Under the pieces are notes generated by a model. That model saw only the letters and a program-made list of their open reading frames with translations, was not told where the DNA came from and searched no databases. A stretch of 64,000 nucleotides of DNA, taken from Ruegeria meonggei. GTDB taxonomy: Bacteria; Pseudomonadota; Alphaproteobacteria; Rhodobacterales; Rhodobacteraceae. How positions within the stretch are numbered: position 1 is the first letter of the stretch; each line of letters opens with the position of its first letter. Below are positions 56,488 through 64,000 of the stretch, piece after piece. Both the position numbers and the translations under genes were made by a program. Location of the stretch: NCBI RefSeq assembly GCF_900172215.1, contig NZ_FWFP01000013.1:1-64000 (forward strand). The letters run 5' to 3'.

Positions 56488-59271
56488 CTACTCCGCCGCG
56501 ATAGCGTCTTCGATCTTTTCGACGCGAATGGCCGAGAATTTGAACTCGGGGATTTTACCATAAGGGTCGATGGCCGAGTTGGTCAGGATATTCGCCGCAG
56601 CTTCGACATAGGCGAAGGGGATGAACACCATATCCTCGGCAATCGCGCGGTCCGCACGTACCATTATTTCGATCGATCCACGACGCGTGGTCAGGCGGAT
56701 CAACTCACCCGGTTCAATCCCCATCAGTTTCAGCTGGCGCGGGTTCATCGAGCAGTTCGCTTCCGGTTCCACAGCATCCAGAACCGTGGCGCGACGGGTC
56801 ATCGATCCGGTGTGCCAGTGTTCCAACTGACGGCCGGTGGTGGCGATCATCGGGTATTCCTCATCCGGGGCCTCATCCGGTGGGATGACGCTGGCCGGGG
56901 TGAACCTGGCCCGTCCATCAGCACGCGGGAAGCCATCGCCGAACACGATCGCCTGACCGGGATCGGTTTCGGACAGCGACGGATAGGTGATCGTCTCGGT
57001 CTCAAGCCGGTCCCACGTGATGTTATCTAGCGAGGCCATGGTCAGCTTCATCTCGGCGAAGACCTCAGACACGTCTGTATAGTCCCAGTTCAACCCGATG
57101 CGCTGCGCCAGCTCGACCGTGATCTTCCAATCCTCGCGCGCCTCACCCGGTGGCGTCACGGCCGGTCGCACACGCTGCACCTGACGGTTGGTGTTCGACA
57201 CCGTGCCGTTCTTTTCATACAGCGCCGACGCGGGCAGGATGATGTCGGCATAGTTCGCCGTTTCGGTCAGGAAGATATCCTGCACGATCATCAGCTCAAG
57301 CTTGGCCAGCGCTTCGCGCGCATGGCCGACATCCGGGTCGGACATGGCCGGGTTTTCGCCCTGAATATACATGCCCTTGATGTTGCCCGCATAAGCCTGA
57401 TCGATGATCTCGGTGACCGTCAGTCCCTTTTCGTTCGAGAAGTCGTCCGAGTTCCAGACATTGTTGAACTTGGCCCGAATGTCATCATCCATAACCGACT
57501 GGTAATCCGGCAGGAACATCGGGATCAAACCGGCGTCCGAGGCACCCTGCACGTTGTTCTGACCCCGCAGCGGGTGCAAACCTGCGCCCGGTTTGCCAAC
57601 ATTTCCGGTCATCAACGCCAGACTGATCAGGCAGCGCGAGTTATCCGTGCCGTGGATATGCTGGCTGACGCCCATACCCCAGAAAATCAGACCAGCCTTG
57701 GCCTGCGCAAAGGTACGCGCGACCCTGCGCAGCTGAGCCGGCTCAATACCACAGATCGGGGCCATCGCCTCAGGCGTGAAGGCGCGCAGATGCTCTTTCT
57801 CGGCCTCCCAGTTCTCGGTCCAGCGGTGGATGTACTGGCTGTCGTACAGTTCCTCTTCAACGATCACGTTCATGATCGCGTTGAGCATCGAGACATCAGC
57901 ACCCGGACGGAATTGCAGCATTTCATCGGCAAACTTGCGCATCCCAACGCCGCGCGGATCCATCACGATCAACTTGCCGCCGCGTTTGGTGAACTGCTTG
58001 AAATAGGTCGCGGCAACGGGGTGGTTTTCAATCGGGTTGGCCCCGATGATGATAACCACGTCCGAGTTTTCGACCTCGTTAAATGTCGCGGTCACAGCGC
58101 CCGAGCCGACGTTTTCGATCAGCGCCGCCACGGATGAGGCATGGCACAAACGCGTGCAGTGATCGACATTGTTGTGGCGGAAACCCTGACGGATGAACTT
58201 CTGGAACAGATACGCCTCTTCGTTGGTGCATTTGGCCGATCCAAAGCCAGCGACGTTGCGCGGATCTTCATCTCGCAGCGTCTTCAGCTTGGTGGCCGCC
58301 AGATCCATCGCCTCTTCCCATGTCGCTTCACGGAAATGCGTACCCAGATTGCCGGGATCAACGTTCAATCCCTTGGCAGGGGCGTCTTCGCGCCGGATCA
58401 ACGGCTTGGTCAGACGGTGCGGATGGTGGATATAGTCGAACCCGAACCGGCCTTTGACGCACAGACGGCCTTCGTTGGCGGGGCCATTGATGCCTTCGAC
58501 GTATTTGACCTTGCCGTCCTTGACCTTGAGCGAGACCTTGCAGCCCACGCCGCAGAACGGGCAGACGCTTTCGGTCTCGGAATCGTAATCCTTGCTGTCG
58601 CCGTGCTGTTGGTCGTCCAGCACCGTTGCGGGCATCAGTGCGCCGGTCGGGCAGGCCTGAACGCATTCGCCACAGGCCACACAAGAGGACTCGCCCATCG
58701 GGTCGTTTTGGTCGAACACGACCTGCGCGGTGTGCCCGCGACCGGCCATGCCAATCACATCGTTCACTTGCACGTCCCGGCAGGCGCGAACGCAGAGGTT
58801 GCAGTTGATACAGGCGTCCAGATTGACGCGCATCGCGATGTGGCTGTCATCCAGCAGCGGGATTTTCGCAGGTTCCTTCGCAGGAAAGCGGCTGTCATCG
58901 ACGCCGTTCATCGCTGCCATGCCCCAGAAATGGCTGGAGTTATCATGCGCCACTTCGGGCTGATCGGCCACCAGCAGCTCCATCACCAGAGCGCGCGATT
59001 TCTCGGCCCGGTCGGTGTCGGTTTTGACCACCATGCCTTCCGCTGCCGGGCGGATACACGAGGCGACCAATGTGCGCTCGCCTTCTACCTCGACCATACA
59101 GGCGCGACAATTGCCGTCAGGCGTGTAGCCTGGTGCCGGTTTGTGACACAGGTGCGGGATGGTGAACCCCTGCCCCTTGGCGGCTTCCCAGATGGTCCAG
59201 CCTTCGGGCACGGTGACGTCATTTCCGTTCAAGTTGAAGGTGACGGTCTTTGTTGGGCTTGCATCAAGCAT
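56488..59271 (-). CDS. fdsA: NAD-dependent formate dehydrogenase alpha subunit (Mo/W)
   Basis: This subunit oxidises formate to CO2 at a bis-MGD metal site. With the ATG at 59271 (GGGAG upstream) the product has 927 residues. A 2Fe-2S domain has Cys at 42, 55, 58 and 72. Two 4Fe-4S clusters have C154, C157, C160, C164 and C197, C200, C203, C207. A further cluster has C237, C240, C244 and C271. The metal ligand is C376 in the LCHASS segment, so it is a Cys rather than Sec enzyme. It follows the fused beta/gamma gene by 13 bp. Confidence 0.93.
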   Translation of the reverse strand: MLDASPTKTVTFNLNGNDVTVPEGWTIWEAAKGQGFTIPHLCHKPAPGYTPDGNCRACMVEVEGERTLVASCIRPAAEGMVVKTDTDRAEKSRALVMELLVADQPEVAHDNSSHFWGMAAMNGVDDSRFPAKEPAKIPLLDDSHIAMRVNLDACINCNLCVRACRDVQVNDVIGMAGRGHTAQVVFDQNDPMGESSCVACGECVQACPTGALMPATVLDDQQHGDSKDYDSETESVCPFCGVGCKVSLKVKDGKVKYVEGINGPANEGRLCVKGRFGFDYIHHPHRLTKPLIRREDAPAKGLNVDPGNLGTHFREATWEEAMDLAATKLKTLRDEDPRNVAGFGSAKCTNEEAYLFQKFIRQGFRHNNVDHCTRLCHASSVAALIENVGSGAVTATFNEVENSDVVIIIGANPIENHPVAATYFKQFTKRGGKLIVMDPRGVGMRKFADEMLQFRPGADVSMLNAIMNVIVEEELYDSQYIHRWTENWEAEKEHLRAFTPEAMAPICGIEPAQLRRVARTFAQAKAGLIFWGMGVSQHIHGTDNSRCLISLALMTGNVGKPGAGLHPLRGQNNVQGASDAGLIPMFLPDYQSVMDDDIRAKFNNVWNSDDFSNEKGLTVTEIIDQAYAGNIKGMYIQGENPAMSDPDVGHAREALAKLELMIVQDIFLTETANYADIILPASALYEKNGTVSNTNRQVQRVRPAVTPPGEAREDWKITVELAQRIGLNWDYTDVSEVFAEMKLTMASLDNITWDRLETETITYPSLSETDPGQAIVFGDGFPRADGRARFTPASVIPPDEAPDEEYPMIATTGRQLEHWHTGSMTRRATVLDAVEPEANCSMNPRQLKLMGIEPGELIRLTTRRGSIEIMVRADRAIAEDMVFIPFAYVEAAANILTNSAIDPYGKIPEFKFSAIRVEKIEDAIAAE

Positions 59272-59284
59272 TGCTCTGTCTCCC

Positions 59285-60988
59285 TCAGATTTCGTCAGCG
59301 AAGTGTTTGATGACCAGGCGGATCGGGTTCGGGGCCGCCTGCCCAAGACCACAGATCGAGGCATCTCCCATGACCTGGCACAGGTCTTCCAGCAGGTCCT
59401 GATCCCATGTGTCAGCCTGCATCAGCTTGACCGCCTTTTCACAACCCGCCCGACAAGGCGTGCATTGGCCACAGCTTTCATCCTCGAAGAACCGCAGCAT
59501 ATTCAGCGCGGCGTCGCGGGCCGCGTCCTGATCGGACAGGACCACCACAGCGGCAGAGCCGATGAAGGTGCCCAACGGCTGCAGCGTGTCGAAATCCAGC
59601 GGCACATCGTCGATGCTGGCTGGCAGCAAGCCCGAAGACGGCCCGCCCGGTTGATAAGCTTTGAAGGCGTGACCCTCGGCCATACCACCGGCGGCGTCGA
59701 TCACGTCCAGAATGGTTGACCCTGCGGGCAGCAAGAATACACCCGGATTGGCCACCCGGCCCGAAACGGAATAGCTACGCAAACCTTTGCGACCATTCTT
59801 TTCGACAGAATTCAAAACCTGCGGCCCTTCGCGGCAGATCTTTGACACCCAATGCAGCGTCTCGACATTGTGCACCAGCGTTGGGCGGTTAAAGACCCCA
59901 ACTTGCGCCACGAACGGAGGACGGTGACGCGGCAGGCCCTTCTTTCCCTCGATCGACTCGATCATCGCGGATTCTTCACCGCAGATGTAAGCACCAGCAC
60001 CCCGGCGCAGGTCAATGTAACCCTTTTCGACGATCCCGGCCTCTTCCAACGCGGCAATCTCGCGGGCGAGGATTTCCAGCACCGCAGGGTATTCATCACG
60101 CATGTAGATGAAGCAGGTCTCTGCCTCGACCGCCCAAGCAGCGATCAACATACCCTCAAGGAAAACATGCGGCATACGCTCCAGATAGTAGCGATCTTTG
60201 AACGTGCCGGGCTCGCCCTCATCGCCGTTCACAGCCAGATAGCGGGTACCTTCGTTCATGCGAACAAAACCCCATTTCTTGCCAGACGGGAAACCTGCGC
60301 CACCCAGACCGCGCAGGCCCGAGGACAGGATGTCTTCTTGCACCTTTTCCCAATCACCGCTGTCACGCAGCTCTTGCAGCTTGGCATAGCCGCCGTTGGC
60401 GGCATAGGCGGCAAAGGCCTCATATTCGGGCAGATGGGCGTGGGTGTCACCGGCCGCAATCGCCGCCTGCACTTTTTCCGGGGTCGCGTAATCGATATGG
60501 TTGTGACCGATCTCCAGCACAGGGGCGGTGTCGCAGCGGCCCATACAGGGCGCGCGCAGCACGCGAACCTCAGACGAGTCCAGCCCATCCTCCAACGCCT
60601 TTTGCAACTGCTGGGCACCAGCCATTTCGCAAGACAGGGAATCGCAGACCCGGATGGTCAGCGCGGGTGGCGGGGCTTTATCCTCTTTCACCACATCGAA
60701 ATGGGCATAGAAGGTGGCGGTCTCATAAATCTCGGCCTGACCTAGGCGCATATCCACGGCCAAGGCGGCGATGTGGTCGGCGCTGATATGGCCATGCGCG
60801 TCCTGAATCAAATGTAAAAACTCGATCAGAAGATCACGGCGCCGGGGGCGATCGCCCAGCAGGTGCGCAATTTCGACCTGTGCCTCATCCGTGAACTGAC
60901 GGCCTTTGGGCGTGTGCCGCCCCTTGCCTTTACCTGACTTCCAGACGCCCTTGGGTGCGCCTGATGGCTTGGTATCTAATGGTGCCAT
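59285..60988 (-). CDS. fdsB: Fused NuoE/NuoF-like formate dehydrogenase subunit (FdsG-FdsB)
   Basis: The 567-residue protein joins a NuoE-like thioredoxin-type 2Fe-2S domain (cysteines 115, 120, 148, 152) to a NuoF-like domain. The NuoF-like part has the FMN/NAD segments GLRGLGGAGFPSGKKWG and YICGEESA. It also has a 4Fe-4S site with C506, C509, C512 and C546. The protein passes electrons from the alpha subunit to NAD. In many relatives FdsG and FdsB are separate, so this is a natural fusion. GGAGG precedes the ATG; the LysR gene lies upstream. Confidence 0.92.
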   Translation of the reverse strand: MAPLDTKPSGAPKGVWKSGKGKGRHTPKGRQFTDEAQVEIAHLLGDRPRRRDLLIEFLHLIQDAHGHISADHIAALAVDMRLGQAEIYETATFYAHFDVVKEDKAPPPALTIRVCDSLSCEMAGAQQLQKALEDGLDSSEVRVLRAPCMGRCDTAPVLEIGHNHIDYATPEKVQAAIAAGDTHAHLPEYEAFAAYAANGGYAKLQELRDSGDWEKVQEDILSSGLRGLGGAGFPSGKKWGFVRMNEGTRYLAVNGDEGEPGTFKDRYYLERMPHVFLEGMLIAAWAVEAETCFIYMRDEYPAVLEILAREIAALEEAGIVEKGYIDLRRGAGAYICGEESAMIESIEGKKGLPRHRPPFVAQVGVFNRPTLVHNVETLHWVSKICREGPQVLNSVEKNGRKGLRSYSVSGRVANPGVFLLPAGSTILDVIDAAGGMAEGHAFKAYQPGGPSSGLLPASIDDVPLDFDTLQPLGTFIGSAAVVVLSDQDAARDAALNMLRFFEDESCGQCTPCRAGCEKAVKLMQADTWDQDLLEDLCQVMGDASICGLGQAAPNPIRLVIKHFADEI

Positions 60989-61029
60989 GATGCCCTCCGA
61001 TTAGGACTTCGTTTCTCATCAGACTAGCA

Positions 61030-61075
61030 TATCGTCAAATCGCTTATTACTATCGCACGATAACGACAGGTTATC
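61030..61075. promoter_or_regulatory. Candidate LysR-type operator before the formate dehydrogenase operon
   Basis: Two overlapping inverted repeats lie between the LysR stop and fdsB: TATCG-CA-CGATA (61051-61062) and GATAAC-N5-GTTATC (61059-61075). A further TATCG lies at 61030-61034, exactly 21 bp (two helical turns) from 61051. This fits a LysR-type binding region upstream of the fds genes. The second repeat overlaps the end of the LysR gene. Confidence 0.5.
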
Positions 61076-61955
61076 ACCGTAAAGACGTCACCACCGCGCG
61101 CAAAGCCTCGACCGTTGGCAATTCCGGCTCGCGTATCAGTGTGGCCAAACAAATTGGTTTGCTGACAACCGGATCCACCAAAGGCAGCACTTTCGTGCCC
61201 TTCAGCTCTCCAAGTGCCCGCACCAGAACACGAGGGACAACCGTGGCCGCCAACCCCTCGCGCGCCATCACCATCGAGGCGGTAAACCCGCTGGTCTCGG
61301 CCACCACATCCGGATGCAGCCCCTGTTCTTCGAAGATATGGTCCAGAATGCGCCGGTTCTGCATTCGCGGTTCTAGCAGGCTGAGCGGGAATTCGGCCAC
61401 CCGTGCCCAGGGGATCGGGCCGGTTTCATCCGTCATGTGGGACGGCAGCAGCAAAACATAGGTCTCTTCGTATAGAGGCTGAACCTGCCGCAGATCTGTG
61501 CCGATACTGTCGCCATAAGTCACACCGGCATCAAGGCTGCCCTCGTCCAACCGATGTTGGATCGCAGTTGAAGACATGGTTTCAATCCGCGTCACGATCC
61601 GGGGATGGGCCTGCCGCAAGCGTTTGGTCAGACGACCGGTAAAAGCAATCGCTGTCGGGATCACCCCAAGGATCAATGTCCCGGTGATTTCGCCCTTGGC
61701 GGCCAGCACCTGTTGCTCCAGGGCCTTGGTGTCATCAAGAATACGCCGCGCCCGCTGGACGATCATCTCACCTTCTTCGGTCAGGCCCTGAAACCGGTTG
61801 GCCCGCCGCACGATGGACACGCCCAGCCGGTCCTCAAGATTGCGGATGCGCATCGAGAATGCTGGCTGCGAAATCCCACATTCCGCGGCCGCCTTGGCGA
61901 AATGGCGATGCCGCGCCAAAGCGCTGAGCAATTGCAGGTCGCGGATCTCGATCAT
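61074..61955 (-). CDS. LysR-family regulator, probably of formate dehydrogenase
   Basis: The 293-residue protein has an N-terminal winged helix (about 1-60, with HFAKAAAECGISQPAFSMRIRNLEDRLGVSIVRR) and a periplasmic-binding-like effector domain. It lies 85 bp upstream of the fused fdsGB gene on the same strand. An fdsR-type regulator next to the formate dehydrogenase genes is known in Cupriavidus. Formate dehydrogenase is thus the most likely target. Confidence 0.88.
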   Translation of the reverse strand: MIEIRDLQLLSALARHRHFAKAAAECGISQPAFSMRIRNLEDRLGVSIVRRANRFQGLTEEGEMIVQRARRILDDTKALEQQVLAAKGEITGTLILGVIPTAIAFTGRLTKRLRQAHPRIVTRIETMSSTAIQHRLDEGSLDAGVTYGDSIGTDLRQVQPLYEETYVLLLPSHMTDETGPIPWARVAEFPLSLLEPRMQNRRILDHIFEEQGLHPDVVAETSGFTASMVMAREGLAATVVPRVLVRALGELKGTKVLPLVDPVVSKPICLATLIREPELPTVEALRAVVTSLR

Positions 61956-62151
61956 CTAAGGTTATCCCAGGGGGCAGGTTGAACGGCAGACTAGCGGGTT
62001 TTGCGCGGGGGGAAAGCGAGAGTTACTGCAGAGCCCGACGAGGGGCGGTTTGGTATTGGTGCGAGAATTCAAACAACTGGACGTTTCAAACGCAAAGCAA
62101 AAGCCAACTCTGCAGAATTAGAAGCTGTTTGATAATCTACTATTGTCAGTC

Positions 62152-62898
62152 TTAAACTCGATGCTGAAGCAGCTTGGTTTCACCATCTGAAATCACCACG
62201 CCCTTACGCCAAAGATGATCCTTCATCACAGTCGGGTATTTGCTTGCGTAGTCACGGTATTTGTCGTTGGTCACGGCAAAAGAGATCGGCATGTGTTTCA
62301 GAGCCTCTAAAATATACTTGTCTGCCTGAACGCCGCCAGGAACGACATAAACCTCGTCTTCTTTGAGGCCAAAAATTTGTGCCAGCAGGATCAAAGAATG
62401 TCGTTGGCTGCTTGGAAAAGCCCCGTGTTCACTGAGTGTATGAAAAATACTGGCATCAAAGAAACAAACGATACGGTATCCCTGTGAGCGGAGCAGATTG
62501 GCGATCTCACCAAGCGGTTGTGCATCCAATCCGTTGTCATGCCCAAGATGGTAGATATTGCTGCCATCAAAAACAGCCGTTTTTTCATCCAGTCTGAGAC
62601 CCCGCAAAAACCCCTGACGGTCATTGGCCAACAAGAAGTGCTGTTTACCTGTGCGAACTCTGCGAACTACAAACCACCAAATGATAACAAGTGCAGACAG
62701 AAGGATCAAAACCTGAGTGTTCTTCGAACCTGACGATCCTAAAAGCCACCACACAGACAGTGCAGATATGCAAACCAACAGACCAAAGCTCAAGAGCCTT
62801 TGCAGGGTGCACCATAACCATGCGACGGTATTGCGGTCTTGTTTTGAGGCAAAACCTTTTGAGAGCACTTCACCTAATGTAGTTGGTTTGGAAGCCAT
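62152..62898 (-). CDS. Membrane-anchored NYN/Zc3h12a-like ribonuclease candidate
   Basis: The 248-residue protein has two N-terminal membrane helices (about 34-54 and 62-78) and a cytosolic domain of about 165 residues. That domain shows the NYN/PIN pattern: FDGSNIYHLG with D111, FFDAS with D148, a middle D193 and TNDKYRDY with D212, expected to bind Mg2+ in an RNA-cleaving active site. This resembles Zc3h12a-like NYN ribonucleases but not any characterised bacterial protein I can name. The start is uncertain: I use the ATG at 62898; one at 62922 is possible, and neither has a clear ribosome site. The base composition is lower in GC than its neighbours, so recent acquisition is possible. Confidence 0.6.
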   Translation of the reverse strand: MASKPTTLGEVLSKGFASKQDRNTVAWLWCTLQRLLSFGLLVCISALSVWWLLGSSGSKNTQVLILLSALVIIWWFVVRRVRTGKQHFLLANDRQGFLRGLRLDEKTAVFDGSNIYHLGHDNGLDAQPLGEIANLLRSQGYRIVCFFDASIFHTLSEHGAFPSSQRHSLILLAQIFGLKEDEVYVVPGGVQADKYILEALKHMPISFAVTNDKYRDYASKYPTVMKDHLWRKGVVISDGETKLLQHRV

Positions 62899-63020
62899 AG
62901 TGGGTCTTATGCTAATGCCCATTGGGCAAATGGTTGTTAAGTTAATCTTGGGCAACCATAAGAGCTTATAGCGGACTTAGCCTGTTCTCACTTCGACCCC
63001 AATGCGTCATCCTTCAGGCT

Positions 63021-64000
63021 CTACGTGTTGAACAGAAAATGCATCACATCGCCATCCTTGACGATGTATCCCTTGCCCTCGGCCCGCATCTTGCCCGCTT
63101 CTTTCGCGCCCTGCTCACCATTGGCGGTGATATAGTCGTCATAGGCGATGGTTTCGGCACGGATGAAGCCTTTTTCGAAATCGCCGTGGATCACTCCGGC
63201 GGCCTGCGGCGCGGCGGTTCCGGTACGGATGGTCCAGGCACGTGCCTCTTTCGGGCCGACGGTGAAATAGGTCTCGAGCTTGAGCAGGTCGTAACCTGCG
63301 CGGATCAGACGATCGAGGCCGGGCTCTTCCAGGCCCATCTCTTCCAGGAACATCTGGGCCTCATCTTCTTCCAGCAGGCTGATCTCTTCTTCGATCTTGG
63401 CGCTGATGATGACGTGCGCGTTGCCTTGTGCTGCGGCGATCTCGGCTACGCGAGCTGAGTATTCATTGCCTTCGGCGGACTCTTCCTCTGAGACGTTGCA
63501 AACGTAAAGCACCGGTTTGGTGGTCAGCAATTGCAGCATTTTCCAGGCCTTGTCGTCTTCGGCGGTGACCTCAACCAGACGGGCCGGCTTGCCGCTTTCC
63601 AGCATCGCCTGCGCCTCGGCCAGCAGGCGTTCCTGCTGCTGAGCCTCTTTGTCGTTGCCCTTCAGCTTGCGCACCAGATTGGCGCGGCGCTTTTCGATGC
63701 TTTCCAGATCGGCCAGCATCAGTTCGGTCTCGATGGTATCGGCATCGGCTACCGGATCGACGCGCCCATCCACATGGGTCACGTCACCGTCTTCGAAACA
63801 GCGCAACACATGGGCAATCGCGTCGGTCTCACGAATATTGGCCAAAAATTGGTTGCCCAGCCCTTCCCCCTGCGAGGCGCCTTTAACCAAACCGGCAATA
63901 TCCACAAACGTCATCCGCGTCGGGATGATCTGCTTTGAACTTGCGATCGCGGCCAGCCTGTCCAGCCGGTCATCAGGGACCGCAACATCGCCCACATTTG
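63021..64000 (-). CDS. ychF: Ribosome-associated GTPase/ATPase YchF, 5' end missing
   Basis: YchF is an Obg-related P-loop NTPase that binds ribosomes. The window lacks the first 40 or so residues, including the P-loop. It retains [19 protein letters not shown], the switch region [22 protein letters not shown], the coiled-coil domain and the C-terminal TGS domain ([36 protein letters not shown]). The stop lies at 63021. The frame runs off the right edge of the window, so the true start is not seen. Confidence 0.95.
   Translation of the reverse strand, partial: NVGDVAVPDDRLDRLAAIASSKQIIPTRMTFVDIAGLVKGASQGEGLGNQFLANIRETDAIAHVLRCFEDGDVTHVDGRVDPVADADTIETELMLADLESIEKRRANLVRKLKGNDKEAQQQERLLAEAQAMLESGKPARLVEVTAEDDKAWKMLQLLTTKPVLYVCNVSEEESAEGNEYSARVAEIAAAQGNAHVIISAKIEEEISLLEEDEAQMFLEEMGLEEPGLDRLIRAGYDLLKLETYFTVGPKEARAWTIRTGTAAPQAAGVIHGDFEKGFIRAETIAYDDYITANGEQGAKEAGKMRAEGKGYIVKDGDVMHFLFNT

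Noticed and set aside
58141..59310. 389-codon open frame antisense to the formate dehydrogenase alpha gene
   Set aside because: Complement of a conserved metalloenzyme; translation looks like reversed codon bias.

Overview
The window looks like a chromosomal segment of a marine Roseobacter-group alphaproteobacterium (Rhodobacterales). This is inferred from the GC-rich coding sequence, the gene order ruvC-ruvA-ruvB-orf-ybgC-tolQRAB-pal-cpoB-tilS-ftsH, a Pcs-type phosphatidylcholine synthase, a DUF1127 mini-protein, a PuuD-type urate oxidase and an Fds-like NAD-dependent formate dehydrogenase. I cannot name the species. I see no rRNA, tRNA, CRISPR array, insertion sequence or prophage.

Layout. 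(1) 1-865: the start of formate-tetrahydrofolate ligase, a structured leader or terminator, and a MOSC protein. (2) 963-12949, all on the minus strand: ruvCAB, an unknown gene, the complete Tol-Pal operon, tilS and ftsH. (3) 13285-16224: a DUF1127 gene with an sRNA-like 3' UTR, a small membrane protein, prmA and an MFS transporter. (4) 16304-21844: priA diverging from a transaldolase, a DUF484-xerC pair and phosphatidylcholine synthase. (5) 21847-34282, minus strand: a Gre-like protein, ogt, ileS, several multi-pass membrane proteins, a VIT-type transporter and a tightly overlapping YcjX-GNAT-YcjF operon. (6) 34390-39886: truA, a NicO/DUF1007 metal-export pair, a thioesterase, an acyl-CoA dehydrogenase and a glyoxylate/hydroxypyruvate reductase. 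(7) 40426-49029: a urate-to-glyoxylate catabolic cluster with its own permease and a LysR regulator. (8) 49187-55068: tamA and tamB. (9) 55075-61955: a thioesterase, a cyclase-family hydrolase, formate dehydrogenase genes and their probable LysR regulator. (10) 62152-64000: an orphan membrane-anchored NYN-domain protein and the 3' part of ychF.

How the genes work together. The envelope theme is strong: Tol-Pal, TamA/TamB, FtsH, phosphatidylcholine synthesis and YcjX/YcjF. The purine cluster supplies PuuD (urate to 5-hydroxyisourate), UraH, a PuuE-UraD fusion, an AllE-type cupin, ureidoglycolate lyase and an NCS2 permease. A glyoxylate reductase lies just outside it. The allantoate-hydrolysing step is not seen in the window. 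Formate-THF ligase and formate dehydrogenase sit at opposite ends and point to active C1 metabolism.

Most interesting leads: a possible cuckoo/CcsR-like RNA downstream of the DUF1127 gene; a hairpin plus GGCCCAAC element repeated in two 3' UTRs; a structured leader before fhs; a GNAT acetyltransferase coupled on both sides to YcjX and YcjF; three exact-period 327-nt repeats inside tamB; a membrane-tethered NYN ribonuclease candidate; and overlapping inverted repeats before the formate dehydrogenase operon. Nothing here is clearly a new system. These are leads at different strengths.
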